Notes under the pieces: model-generated | What the model was told of the DNA's origin: nothing | The model's database searches: none | Seen by the model: only the letters and a program-made list of their open reading frames with translations | Translations under genes and position numbers: made by a program | Shown here: in pieces, positions 10,383 to 19,916 of the stretch | Numbering within the stretch: the first letter of the stretch is position 1 | Layout: each line of letters opens with the position of its first letter | Assembly (NCBI GenBank): GCA_001462235.1 | Contig: LIUI01000038.1 | Location: 1-53,712 of the forward strand | DNA from: Fibrobacteria bacterium GUT307 | GTDB lineage: Bacteria; Fibrobacterota; Fibrobacteria; Fibrobacterales; Fibrobacteraceae | Direction of reading: 5' to 3' | Length of the DNA: 53,712 nt

Positions 10383-10775
10383 TCAACAACCAAGAAACCT
10401 CTGCAATATAATAGCCGCTGCTGCTTTATCTATCCTGCCTTTGTTCTTTACCCCTACCACAGCTGTTGCTTCTTGAGTGCTGTAAGATTCATCTTGCAGG
10501 TGTAGCTCTATTTGCGGAAATTTTTCGCTTAGTTCCTTTGCAAAATTTTCAACGGTTTTTTGCTTGCTGTCCGGGTGGTCGTTGGGGTGAATGGGCATTC
10601 CCAGCACAAAATCCGTTATTTTGTTTTCTTGAACCAGCCGTTCAAGCTCTGCCCATAAGTTTTTTTCTTTTTGGTCTATTGTTTCCCTAGGGAAAGCTAT
10701 GCCCACAGACTCGCTTGCAAAAGCTATTCCCGTTCTCCGTTCTCCGTAATCTATTGCCAAATAGTTTTTAGGCAT
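10383..10775 (-). CDS. ruvX: Holliday junction resolvase RuvX/YqgF
   Basis: LAIDYGERRTGIAFA start, DESYSTQEA motif, 130 aa. Confidence 0.9.
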   Translation of the reverse strand: MPKNYLAIDYGERRTGIAFASESVGIAFPRETIDQKEKNLWAELERLVQENKITDFVLGMPIHPNDHPDSKQKTVENFAKELSEKFPQIELHLQDESYSTQEATAVVGVKNKGRIDKAAAAIILQRFLGC

Positions 10776-10817
10776 TGACGAAACATATAAATTTTACTAT
10801 ATTTATACTCCACTCTT

Positions 10818-10890
10818 GGCATGTTCGTCTAGTGGCCTAGGACGCTGGCCTCTCACGCCGGTAACACGAGTTCAAATCTCGTACATGCTA
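10818..10890 (+). tRNA. tRNA-Glu (CTC)
   Basis: cloverleaf folded by hand: acceptor GGCATGT/ACATGCT, anticodon stem CTGGC/GCCGG with loop CTCTCAC, T arm ACGAG TTCAAAT CTCGT. Confidence 0.9.
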
Positions 10891-10897
10891 TAATGAA

Positions 10898-12634
10898 ATG
10901 CCATTTTATTCAGACGAAACAATCAGGCAACTAAAAGAGACGGCAGACATAAGCCTAGTCATAGAGCAGTTTGTGCCGTTAAAGCGGATAAGCGGTGGAA
11001 AATTTTTGGGGCTATGCCCCTTTCATAACGATAGCAACCCAAGCATGAATGTTAATCCCAATATGGGAATTTACAAGTGCTTTGCTTGCGGTGCGGGCGG
11101 CGATGTATTTAGATTTGTTATGGAACACGAAAAGGTGGGCTTCCGTTCTGCAATAGAATTTGTAGCTAACACCGTTGGCTTTATATTGCCCAAACTTTCC
11201 CAAATTCAAGACGAAAATTACGAAGAAAAAGACTTAATAAGAAAAGTAAATGAGCTTGCAAATTCTTGGTTCAAAGAGCAACTCGCAAAATCGGACTTTG
11301 CAAAAAACTATTTGGAAAAAAGAGACATCACAGAAAAAACAAGAGATTTATTCGGGCTTGGATATGCGCCTCAAGGCGGATTTTTGGAACTTGCAGGGAA
11401 AAGCGGATTTAAGCCGGAGCTTGTGGTGAAGGCTGGTTTGGCTTCTGATAAAGACGGAAGGGCAGTGGATAAATTCAGAGACAGATTGATGATTCCTATA
11501 TGCAGTTTATCGGGAGCGATTGTAGGTTTTGGGGGGCGTGATTTGAGCGGAAACAGCCCTGCAAAATATATGAATTCCCCGGAAACTTTAATTTACAATA
11601 AAAGCGAAATTCTCTACGGGCTTAGCAATAGCCGTAGGGCAATATCAAAAGAAAATTCTGTAATTCTGGTTGAAGGTTATTTTGATGTAATATCAATGTT
11701 CCAAAGCGGAGTGGAAAACGTGGTGGCAATTTCTGGCATTGCTTTCTCAGAAACTCAGGCAAAATTGCTCGCTAGGTACACAAAATCCGCATACGTCAGT
11801 TTAGATGGGGATGTTGCAGGGCAGGCAGCAGCGGAGCGGTGCATAGAGGTTTTGCTCACCCAAAGTTTTTCTGTAAACATTGTGGATTTGATGAGCAAAA
11901 ACGGTGAAAAAACAGACCCAGATTCTCTTGTAAGGCAAGGTGGCGCAGAAGCTTTTAGAAAGTTGCAAAGCAATGCAAAAAATTGGTTGAATTACTTATC
12001 GGACAAAACTCCGCTCACAACTCCAGAAGAAAAGGCAAATTTTGTTTTGAGAGCAAAAAAACTGATAGCTTCAATGAACAACGCAGAACTCAAAAATCAG
12101 TATTTGAATTTATTGAACGAAAGATTTGGAGCGTCTAAAAATTTGCCCGTTTTGCCAGTCAAAAAAATACAGTCTCTTCCGCAAAATTCACAAAATACAG
12201 AGATTAACTTGCCCAGCGATGAAATTTGGCTTGTGAGCGTGATTTTTAGAAATGAGGAGCTTCAAGAGGCGGCTATTCAAATTTGCGACCCCAGCCTTTT
12301 GACCTCACGCTGGCTTGCAGAACTTTTGGACTATGGCTATGCTCTTTGCGAAGAAATTGGCAAAATAGACTTGAAAATCCTCTACGATAAATTGCCCCCA
12401 GCTCACAGAGAACTGTTAACTCGTTTGCCAGAAAAACCTTGGAAAAGCGAGAGTGCAATAATGGATTTTTCAAGTGCTGTACTTAAACTCCGCATTTCAC
12501 GCCTAAAAGCCGAGCTAAGGGAAACTAGGGGTAATTTTGAGCTATACCAAGAAATTCACGGCAAAATAAAGCATTTTGAAGGTTTGGCAAGGCGTGCCAA
12601 GGATGGAGAAAATATTTTGAAGGAGCTGGAATAA
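10898..12634 (+). CDS. dnaG: DNA primase
   Basis: zinc finger CPFHNDSNPSMNVNPNMGIYKCFACGAGGD; toprim VILVEGYFDVISM. Confidence 0.96.
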   Translation: MPFYSDETIRQLKETADISLVIEQFVPLKRISGGKFLGLCPFHNDSNPSMNVNPNMGIYKCFACGAGGDVFRFVMEHEKVGFRSAIEFVANTVGFILPKLSQIQDENYEEKDLIRKVNELANSWFKEQLAKSDFAKNYLEKRDITEKTRDLFGLGYAPQGGFLELAGKSGFKPELVVKAGLASDKDGRAVDKFRDRLMIPICSLSGAIVGFGGRDLSGNSPAKYMNSPETLIYNKSEILYGLSNSRRAISKENSVILVEGYFDVISMFQSGVENVVAISGIAFSETQAKLLARYTKSAYVSLDGDVAGQAAAERCIEVLLTQSFSVNIVDLMSKNGEKTDPDSLVRQGGAEAFRKLQSNAKNWLNYLSDKTPLTTPEEKANFVLRAKKLIASMNNAELKNQYLNLLNERFGASKNLPVLPVKKIQSLPQNSQNTEINLPSDEIWLVSVIFRNEELQEAAIQICDPSLLTSRWLAELLDYGYALCEEIGKIDLKILYDKLPPAHRELLTRLPEKPWKSESAIMDFSSAVLKLRISRLKAELRETRGNFELYQEIHGKIKHFEGLARRAKDGENILKELE

Positions 12635-12652
12635 TTTTCTATATTCTACCAC

Positions 12653-13375
12653 ATGAAAAAAATAATCATTCTCTCGTTATTTGCAGCTTTAGCAATGTCT
12701 TGCGAAGTAGCAAAGCCTGCATCTCTAGGTTCAAAAGACCCCAAAAAAGCAGATAGCCTCGCCGCCGAACTCGCCGAAGTTAAAAGCGTCTTGTCTTACG
12801 TTCTTGAAAGAGGTATGAATTCCTCTTTTGAACAGGTAAAAAAAGAACTTGAAAGTGCCAATACGGTGTGGGACTTGGAAATAAACGAAAGCCCTTCCAC
12901 AGGTAGCCCAAATGCAAAAATAGTGATAGTAGAATTTACCGAATTCCAATGCCCTTATTGCAGCAGAATTGCTCCATTATTGGATTCCCTTACTCGCACC
13001 TACCCAGACAAAATCCGGCTTGTGTATAAAAACTTCCCGCTCAGCTTCCACGCTGCTGCGCCTGCCGCTGCCGCTGCCGCAATAGCAGCAGAAAAGCAAG
13101 GCAAGTTCTGGGAATACCGCTGGGCACTCGCTCCCCATTTCCAAAGCCTAAACGATTCAACCTTTATAGCTATTGCAGAGCAAGTTGGCTTAAATATTGA
13201 GCAGTTCAAAAAAGAAATGGTTTTGGATAAGGAAAAACAAGAAATTATAGACCGCGATATGAAGCTGGGAATGAAAGTGGGAGTTCAAGGAACACCTAAC
13301 TTTTACGTGAACGGAAAACGCCAAGACAGGTTTAGCTCGGCTACGGTTGACCAATTATTGAAGGAATTGTACTAA
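12653..13375 (+). CDS. DsbA-like thioredoxin-fold lipoprotein
   Basis: lipobox-like AALAMSC; EFTEFQCPYCSRIAPLL CxxC; GVQGTPNFYVNGKR. Confidence 0.88.
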   Translation: MKKIIILSLFAALAMSCEVAKPASLGSKDPKKADSLAAELAEVKSVLSYVLERGMNSSFEQVKKELESANTVWDLEINESPSTGSPNAKIVIVEFTEFQCPYCSRIAPLLDSLTRTYPDKIRLVYKNFPLSFHAAAPAAAAAAIAAEKQGKFWEYRWALAPHFQSLNDSTFIAIAEQVGLNIEQFKKEMVLDKEKQEIIDRDMKLGMKVGVQGTPNFYVNGKRQDRFSSATVDQLLKELY

Positions 13376-13377
13376 AC

Positions 13378-14403
13378 ATGAATTACGAAGATGCGGGTGT
13401 GTCTCTTGCCAGGGCAGATAAAGCTATGGTTGGGGTTAAAAAATCTGCCCGCTCAACCTATAATGCCGGAGTGCTTGGCGATATAGGGAACTTTGGCGGT
13501 TTATTCACCCTAAATCATTTGGGCTTAAAAGACCCTGTTTTGGTATCTTCGGTTGATGGAGTTGGCACAAAACTGAAAATTCATTTTGGGCTTAAAAGCC
13601 ACGGTTTACCGGGGCGGGATATTGTCAATCATTGCAGCAATGATATTTTAGTTCAAGGTGCTCGTCCACTTTTCTTTTTGGATTATTTGGCAACGGGTAT
13701 GCTGGAAGATGGTGTTTTGGAAGCCGTTGTTGATGGCATGGCAAAAGCGTGCAAAGAAAACGATTGCGTTTTAATAGGTGGCGAAACTGCAGAAATGCCT
13801 GGTATGTATCACGAGGGCGAATACGATATTTCTGGAACAATAGTAGGCGTTGTGGAGCGTGATGAAATTATAGATGGAAAAAAAATAGTGCCTGGCACGG
13901 TTGTTTTGGGAATACCATCAACTGGTTTGCACACAAATGGCTATTCCCTTGCCCGCAAAGCAATGCTAGATATAGGCAGGTACAAACTCGATTCAAAAAT
14001 AGAAGGTTTAAACGGAACGCTCGGAGAAATTTTAGCTGTTCCCCACCGCAGTTATTACCGCTCTTTAATAGACTTGGTTCATGCAAAAAAACTGCAAGGT
14101 TTGGTGCATATAACGGGTTCCGGTTTTCAGGGCAATATCCCACGCATTTTGCCCAAAGGCGTTTCTGTTAAAATAAATCGCACAGCTTGGACAGTGCCAA
14201 AAATTTTTAATCTAATTCAAGAAGAAGGAAATGTAAAACTGGATGAAATGTACCGTACCTTTAATATGGGAATAGGAATGCTGATATTCTCTGCCCCGGG
14301 CGACGTTGCGAATATTCGCTCTCATTTGGAGAGCAAAGGTGATATCGCATACGAGTGCGGAAAGGTTATTGAAGGAAATAACGAAGTGGTATTTGAAGGG
14401 TAA
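13378..14403 (+). CDS. purM: phosphoribosylformylglycinamidine cyclo-ligase
   Basis: DPVLVSSVDGVGTKLKIHFGL, GGETAEMPGMYHEGEYDI. Confidence 0.95.
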   Translation: MNYEDAGVSLARADKAMVGVKKSARSTYNAGVLGDIGNFGGLFTLNHLGLKDPVLVSSVDGVGTKLKIHFGLKSHGLPGRDIVNHCSNDILVQGARPLFFLDYLATGMLEDGVLEAVVDGMAKACKENDCVLIGGETAEMPGMYHEGEYDISGTIVGVVERDEIIDGKKIVPGTVVLGIPSTGLHTNGYSLARKAMLDIGRYKLDSKIEGLNGTLGEILAVPHRSYYRSLIDLVHAKKLQGLVHITGSGFQGNIPRILPKGVSVKINRTAWTVPKIFNLIQEEGNVKLDEMYRTFNMGIGMLIFSAPGDVANIRSHLESKGDIAYECGKVIEGNNEVVFEG

Positions 14404-15563
14404 TGAACTTAATAGGCAAAAAAATATTGCTTGGAATAACTGGTGGCATTGCAGCTTACAAAGCCTGTGAGCTCCTGCGTATTTTGCAAAAAAGACACGC
14501 AGAAGTCCGTGTAGTAATGACAGAAGATTCCACAAAATTTGTTGGGCAAACAACTTTTGCGGCACTTTCCAATTTCCCAGTTTACATAAAAAACTCTGGA
14601 GATTCAAAATCTTTTTCGCATATAGATTATCCCCGTTGGTCAGATATTTACATAGTGGCTCCATGTTCTGCCACAAGTTTAGCCCGCTTTGCTTCTGGCA
14701 CTGGCGAAGAACCCGTATCTCTTTGTTTTTTGGCCATGCAGGGGGAAAAGTGGGTTGTTCCTGCTATGAATTCCGTTATGTATAATTCGCCGGCAGTGCA
14801 AAGAAATTTAGAAACTCTTCGCTCGTGGGGAGTTAAGGTTATGGAACCGGCAATTGGATATTTGGCTTGTGGCGAAGAAGGCGCAGGCAAATTCCCGGAA
14901 CCAGAAGATATTGCAGATGAACTTGAATTTGCTTCTGTAAATACAAACAAAACTCTGCTCATTACCATAGGCCGCACTCAAGAAGCAATAGACCCTGTTC
15001 GTTATATATCAAACCATTCAAGCGGAAAAACCGGCGAAGCGATAGTGAAGGAATTTTTACGCAATGGCTGGCGAGTGGTAGCGGTTTGTGGACCAATGGA
15101 AGCAAAACTCCCAAAGCAATGCGAAAAAATAGAGGCTAAGGATGCGGAGAGCATGAATAAAGTTGTACTTAAAATGCAGTCCCAAGCACAGGTTATTGTT
15201 CATTGTGCCGCCGTTGCAGACTACCGCCCAAAACAAATAGCGCCGCAAAAAATAAAAAACAGCAAAGCAATTCAAAAATTGGGATTGGAAGAAACACCTA
15301 ATATCTTAAAGAATACTATAACTAATAAAAAGAAAGGGCAAAAAATAGTTGCCTTTGCATTAGAGACAGAGAATGCTTTGGAGAATGCCAAAAATAAATT
15401 TAAGAATTGCGGCATGGATATTTTGATTGTGAATACGGCAAAGGGTTTTGGAAAAGATTTTGTTGAATATGGATTTTTAACAAAGAACAACAGCAGCGTA
15501 AATCTTGCTGATGGGTCCAAAGAAGAACTTGCCATTCAATTATTCAAGGAAGCAAATGATTAG
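14403..15563 (+). CDS. coaBC: bifunctional phosphopantothenoylcysteine decarboxylase/synthase
   Basis: LGITGGIAAYKACELLR, VVPAMNSVMY, SNHSSGKTGEAI. Confidence 0.94.
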   Translation: MNLIGKKILLGITGGIAAYKACELLRILQKRHAEVRVVMTEDSTKFVGQTTFAALSNFPVYIKNSGDSKSFSHIDYPRWSDIYIVAPCSATSLARFASGTGEEPVSLCFLAMQGEKWVVPAMNSVMYNSPAVQRNLETLRSWGVKVMEPAIGYLACGEEGAGKFPEPEDIADELEFASVNTNKTLLITIGRTQEAIDPVRYISNHSSGKTGEAIVKEFLRNGWRVVAVCGPMEAKLPKQCEKIEAKDAESMNKVVLKMQSQAQVIVHCAAVADYRPKQIAPQKIKNSKAIQKLGLEETPNILKNTITNKKKGQKIVAFALETENALENAKNKFKNCGMDILIVNTAKGFGKDFVEYGFLTKNNSSVNLADGSKEELAIQLFKEAND

Positions 15564-15864
15564 ATTTTTTTTCCTGCCTGTAGTTTTTCTTGTTTTTTTA
15601 GCTTGCGAAGAAAAGAGCAATTATGATGATTTTGCCCTTGCCTACGCTGAACTCAGAGTTGCAGAACGAGAATACAGAGACATGGAAGACGGCAAGGCAG
15701 TTAGGTTTCAAATTTTGCAAAAGCATGGATTATCTGCAGACGATTTTGAAAAAAAAGCAGAAGAAATAAAAAAAGAATCAAAAAAGTGGCAGGAGTTTCA
15801 GAATAACCTGATTAAAATTCTAGATTCTATTGCAACCAGCAGCAAAAGCGAGGGAGAAAATTGA
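15556..15864 (+). CDS. small putative lipoprotein
   Basis: start reset to MIRFFFLPVVFLVFLACEE lipobox. Confidence 0.7.
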   Translation: MIRFFFLPVVFLVFLACEEKSNYDDFALAYAELRVAEREYRDMEDGKAVRFQILQKHGLSADDFEKKAEEIKKESKKWQEFQNNLIKILDSIATSSKSEGEN

Positions 15865-16295
15865 AGGTATTTCTTTTCATTTTAGTTATAATAGGTTTGG
15901 CATTTGCCGCCGAAAAAAAACTTGGAGTTTCTTACAAAGATGCAATAGAAGGCAACAGAAAAAATGGCAAACCAATTCTAGTTGAATTTTATGCCCCTTG
16001 GTGCATCCCTTGCCTTGAAATGGAAAAGACCGTTTTCAGAGATCCTGCGGTACTCAAAGAACTCAACAATAATTTTTATTTTGTTCGCCTTGATACAGAC
16101 AAAGACCAAGAGATTTTTTGCGAAGGAGAAACCTTGCATATATTAAGTTGCATAAGTTTATGGGAATTGGAAGGCATCCCTGCTTTTGCCATTTTAGACC
16201 ATGAAGGAAAATTAAGGCATCTTGCCACAGGCGAATTCAAGAAGGTAGAATTTTTGAAGCTATTAAAAGTGTTTAAGGCAAATTCTAATAAGTGA
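15861..16295 (+). CDS. secreted thioredoxin-family protein
   Basis: signal peptide; VEFYAPWCIPCLEMEKTVF; TTG start overlapping upstream stop. Confidence 0.82.
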   Translation: MKVFLFILVIIGLAFAAEKKLGVSYKDAIEGNRKNGKPILVEFYAPWCIPCLEMEKTVFRDPAVLKELNNNFYFVRLDTDKDQEIFCEGETLHILSCISLWELEGIPAFAILDHEGKLRHLATGEFKKVEFLKLLKVFKANSNK

Positions 16296-16311
16296 GGAAA
16301 GTGAGGATTTT

Positions 16312-17439
16312 ATGTTGGAACTTATTTTTTGGCTATGTCTTGCTTCATTAATACAGGTTTATGTTCTTTTTCCATGGACATTACGTTTTTTTTGGTTATT
16401 CAAAAAACTATTCAAAAAGCGTTCTAAAAGAAAGGCAAGGAATGATGGAGACGAGAAATTTGTTTCCATAATTATTTCTGCGTATAATGAAGAAGCTATT
16501 ATTGAAGAAAAAATTAGAAACACCCTTGCTTTGGATTATCCAAGAGACAAAATGGAAATTTTGATAGGCGATGACGGTTCCACTGATATTACCGCAGAAA
16601 TAGCCGCATTGTTTGACGAAGTGCATTTGATAAGAAAAGAACATAACGAAGGAAAAGCGTCAATGCTCAACGATTTATGCGAAGTAGCAAAGGGCGAGAT
16701 ATTTTTATTTAGCGATGCAAATTCAATGCTGGAAAAATCTGCTTTGAGAAATTTAGTAGCAGAGTTTGCAGATGAAAAAGTTGGATGTGTGTGCGGAAAC
16801 CTTTTACTAAAAGATAAAAGCGGTTCTAAGTTAGGCAAAGCAGAGAGCCTTTATTGGAAAGACGAATCCAAACTAAAAATGCTTGAAGGCAAATTTGGAG
16901 CGGTAATGGGAAGCAATGGGGCTTTGTATGCAATTCGCTCTAAACTATATTCGGTACTTCCGATTCATAAAACCGTGATGGATGATTTTTACATTACGGC
17001 AAAAATTTTGATGGCAGATTTTTCTTGCGTGTACTGTGAAAAAGCATTAGCTTCTGAAAAAACTTCTTTGGAAAAATATGGGGAATTTAAGCGTAAAGTT
17101 CGCATTGGTAGAGCCAACTTTAATTTTCTTTCTAATTATCTACCCTTATTAAATCCATTGCGCCCTATGAAGGCATATATATTTTTATCGCACAAATTGC
17201 TCAGATGGCTAAGCCCCTTTTTACTTTTGGCCCTCTTTTTATGCAGCCTTCTTTTAATACCAGAAGATATTTTTTATAAAGCATTTTTTACCATTGAATT
17301 TGTATTTGTGGCAGCTGCATTTTGGGGCATAAGCACTTACAATTATTTTTTGAGCATGAACCTAGCTCTGTTTTTGGGTTTTTGCAAATCCTTTCTCAAA
17401 GAAGAAAATGGGGCGTGGGAAAGGGAAGAAAGGAGTTAA
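16312..17439 (+). CDS. glycosyltransferase family 2 with C-terminal TM region
   Basis: SIIISAYNEEAIIEEKI, LIGDDGSTDITAEIA. Confidence 0.88.
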   Translation: MLELIFWLCLASLIQVYVLFPWTLRFFWLFKKLFKKRSKRKARNDGDEKFVSIIISAYNEEAIIEEKIRNTLALDYPRDKMEILIGDDGSTDITAEIAALFDEVHLIRKEHNEGKASMLNDLCEVAKGEIFLFSDANSMLEKSALRNLVAEFADEKVGCVCGNLLLKDKSGSKLGKAESLYWKDESKLKMLEGKFGAVMGSNGALYAIRSKLYSVLPIHKTVMDDFYITAKILMADFSCVYCEKALASEKTSLEKYGEFKRKVRIGRANFNFLSNYLPLLNPLRPMKAYIFLSHKLLRWLSPFLLLALFLCSLLLIPEDIFYKAFFTIEFVFVAAAFWGISTYNYFLSMNLALFLGFCKSFLKEENGAWEREERS

Positions 17440-18386
17440 AAATAAAATCCTGCTTCTGCGCTGAGTCCTTTATTGAAAGTGGGTTGCATAACAAAATACG
17501 TGGGGCTATCAAAATCGTGGAGCATTGCATCAACTGCGGCATCTGCCATTGAATATATGTAAAACAGAGCTATTGCCCAAACATATTGATTGCGTTTTTT
17601 TCTAAAAAACAAAACATCTTCTTCTATGGCAGAAATGGTTTGCGAATCCCCTTCTGCTCTTGCCTTCCTCAAATTATTCAAATGATATTTCACCATTTCT
17701 TGCCTTGACCAATAACTAACTGCACTTCCCAGCAAACCCATATAAAGCATACCTGCCTTGCCGTATTCGTGGTTGTAAATTTGCCCCCAGCCCGGAATTA
17801 CAGCCGCTCGCCAAAGAGCAGAAACTGCAGAATATGTTTCTGTGCTATGCCCAAGATTATTACTTTTCCAAATTCCGTAAGCATCAAAAAGCCCATATAT
17901 ATGCAAGCCTGCAAGCCATGCAAATTCAGAAGTCCACAAATCCTTTGAAACTCTTTTTTTAGATTCCTCTTTTAATAAAATTTTATCGTGCGTTTTTTTT
18001 GCCCCTTTCCAGATAGATGAATCGAGAGAATTAACAGACGAATCGAGCTTAGTTTGATAAAAAGAAACCGAGTCTCTGTAACCTCTTATATTTTTATTGA
18101 ATATCCTATTTTGCCTGAATTTGTTATAAAAAGTTTCATAAATCAAAGCACCTTCAAAGGCGAATAAAAATCCGCCTCTAACATAATGTTTTGTGTAAAA
18201 CTGCCCGCCACCGGGGAAAATCAGAGCCAAGCCAATAGTTGCACCCAAAGAATTACGATTTGTTTCAATATCCCAATCGTGTCTTTTCAAAGTATCTATG
18301 GCCGGAACGCCCGTGGTGCTTTGCGCAAAAGCAAATCCGGTAAAGAGCAAAAAAAACGCATTAAAGCAATTCTTCAATTTTAGCAC
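17436..18386 (-). CDS. DUF5683-like membrane/exported protein
   Basis: signal peptide, two IFPGGGQFYTKHYVRGG / VIPGWGQIYNHEYGKAG repeats. Confidence 0.65.
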   Translation of the reverse strand: MLKLKNCFNAFFLLFTGFAFAQSTTGVPAIDTLKRHDWDIETNRNSLGATIGLALIFPGGGQFYTKHYVRGGFLFAFEGALIYETFYNKFRQNRIFNKNIRGYRDSVSFYQTKLDSSVNSLDSSIWKGAKKTHDKILLKEESKKRVSKDLWTSEFAWLAGLHIYGLFDAYGIWKSNNLGHSTETYSAVSALWRAAVIPGWGQIYNHEYGKAGMLYMGLLGSAVSYWSRQEMVKYHLNNLRKARAEGDSQTISAIEEDVLFFRKKRNQYVWAIALFYIYSMADAAVDAMLHDFDSPTYFVMQPTFNKGLSAEAGFYF

Positions 18387-19665
18387 ACAAAATTTCCGCT
18401 TCTTTTGCCGAGGGTGCCTCGGCGATTATCCTTATAACCGGCTCCGTATTGGAAGCCCTTAAATGTACAAAACTCTTATCTTTGCCAAGCCATAAACCGT
18501 CTCGCTCATCCGTTTTCCAACCTGCGAATGCCTTTTTCGCTTTTTTCATTGCTGTGGAAACCGATTTTTTTATCTCAAATTTCTTTTTGAGCATTGTGTA
18601 AGATGGATGGCTTTTAACCCAGTCAGAAACTTTTATATTATGCCTAGCCAGCAAATCTAAAACCAAAGCAGCAGAAACCAAGGAATCTCGCCCATAATGC
18701 AAAGCCGGCAAAATAACCCCGCCATTGCCCTCGCCGCCTGCTACGCAGCCGTGCTCCATCATATCCAAACTCACATTTATTTCTCCAACGGCGGCTCGGT
18801 AGCATTTCACTCCGAATTTTTCCGCTAAGTCTTCGCACATTCTGGATGTTGATAAATTTATGGAAAGCGGTTTTGCTTTGCGTTCCAAAACAGTTTCTGC
18901 GGCTATGGCAAGCGTGTATTCTTCGCCTATAGGTTTGCCCTTTTCGTTTACTATGGCACAGCGGTCTGCATCTGGGTCAAGGGCAAAGCCTATATCGCAT
19001 TTATTTTTTTTAACAGCCTTTCCCAAATCGCTTAAGTTTTCTTGCAGAGGTTCTGCTCCTCTTGGAAAAATTCCGTTAGGTTTGCAATGAATTTTAACAA
19101 TTTCACAGCCAAGAGCCTCCAACAGCTTTGGCAAAGCAAAAGAGCCGGCCCCATTAACCGCATCCACAGCAACTTTAAATTTACGCTTCTTTATTTTTTT
19201 TACATCCACAAAAGGCAAAGCGAGGGTTGCTTTTATGTGCATTTCATCGCCGTTTGATATGCTTTCTTTTTTCCCTAAAATATCTGCTTTTGCAAAAAGT
19301 TCCTTTACCTCATCCGGGCCTAAGAACATTCCTTTGCTATTCAAAAATTTTAGCGCATTCCATTCAATGGGATTATGGCTTGCGGTTATTATTATCCCGC
19401 CGCTCGCTCCCAGTTGTTCTACCAAAAGTTCAACGGTTGGCGTTGTAGCAAGCCCTGCGTTAACCACCTCCACGCCAAGAAGGCTGCACACGCCGCAAAC
19501 TATCTCGGATATATCTTCACCTGTGGGGCGCGAATCTCTGCCTATAACTATTTTTTTTGCATTTATTAAACCTAAAAAAGCCCTTGTGTGGCTTATTATT
19601 GTTTGCGGAGTTAGAGTTTGCCCAACTACCCCACGTATTCCAGAAATTGAACGCATTAGCTTCAT
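18361..19665 (-). CDS. glmM: phosphoglucosamine mutase/phosphomannomutase family
   Basis: TASHNPIEWNALKF, ALDPDADRCAIV, RASNTEPVIRI. Confidence 0.88.
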   Translation of the reverse strand: MKLMRSISGIRGVVGQTLTPQTIISHTRAFLGLINAKKIVIGRDSRPTGEDISEIVCGVCSLLGVEVVNAGLATTPTVELLVEQLGASGGIIITASHNPIEWNALKFLNSKGMFLGPDEVKELFAKADILGKKESISNGDEMHIKATLALPFVDVKKIKKRKFKVAVDAVNGAGSFALPKLLEALGCEIVKIHCKPNGIFPRGAEPLQENLSDLGKAVKKNKCDIGFALDPDADRCAIVNEKGKPIGEEYTLAIAAETVLERKAKPLSINLSTSRMCEDLAEKFGVKCYRAAVGEINVSLDMMEHGCVAGGEGNGGVILPALHYGRDSLVSAALVLDLLARHNIKVSDWVKSHPSYTMLKKKFEIKKSVSTAMKKAKKAFAGWKTDERDGLWLGKDKSFVHLRASNTEPVIRIIAEAPSAKEAEILCAKIEELL

Positions 19666-19674
19666 AACTATAAA

Positions 19675-19748
19675 TCGGAATAGCGAGATTCGAACTCACG
19701 ACCTTCTGCTCCCGAAGCAGACGCTCTACCAGGCTGAGCTATATTCCG
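19675..19748 (-). tRNA. tRNA-Pro (CGG)
   Basis: minus-strand cloverleaf CGGAATATAGCTCAGCCTGGTAGAGCGTCTGCTTCGGGAGCAGAAGGTCGTGAGTTCGAATCTCGCTATTCCGA. Confidence 0.93.
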
Positions 19749-19751
19749 TTT

Positions 19752-19787
19752 CCCGATAGGCATAGAGTTTGTGCGATGCCTATCGGG
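19752..19787. repeat. perfect 12-bp inverted repeat (hairpin) between tRNA-Pro and the integrase
   Basis: CCCGATAGGCAT - 12 nt loop - ATGCCTATCGGG, followed by TTTATTT. Confidence 0.9.
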
Positions 19788-19816
19788 TTTATTTCCTATA
19801 TGCCGCTTATTTCTAT

Positions 19817-19843
19817 GTTATCCAAAATGGCATTTTTGATAAC
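19817..19843. repeat. site S0: 27-bp imperfect palindrome upstream of integrase
   Basis: GTTATCCAAAATGGCATTTTTGATAAC: 12-bp arms with one mismatch and a 3-nt centre; related sites at 24558 and 27205. Confidence 0.75.
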
Positions 19844-19916
19844 ACACAGCAACATTTTTTTGCTATTTTTTGTCAGTTGTGTCAGTAAAAAAACAGCAAA
19901 AAAAGGAATTTGTATC

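Noticed and set aside
19776-19916. N-terminal extension of the integrase in the ORF track
   Set aside because: It overlaps the hairpin and palindrome S0; MASAFK at 19917 has an AAGGA ribosome site.
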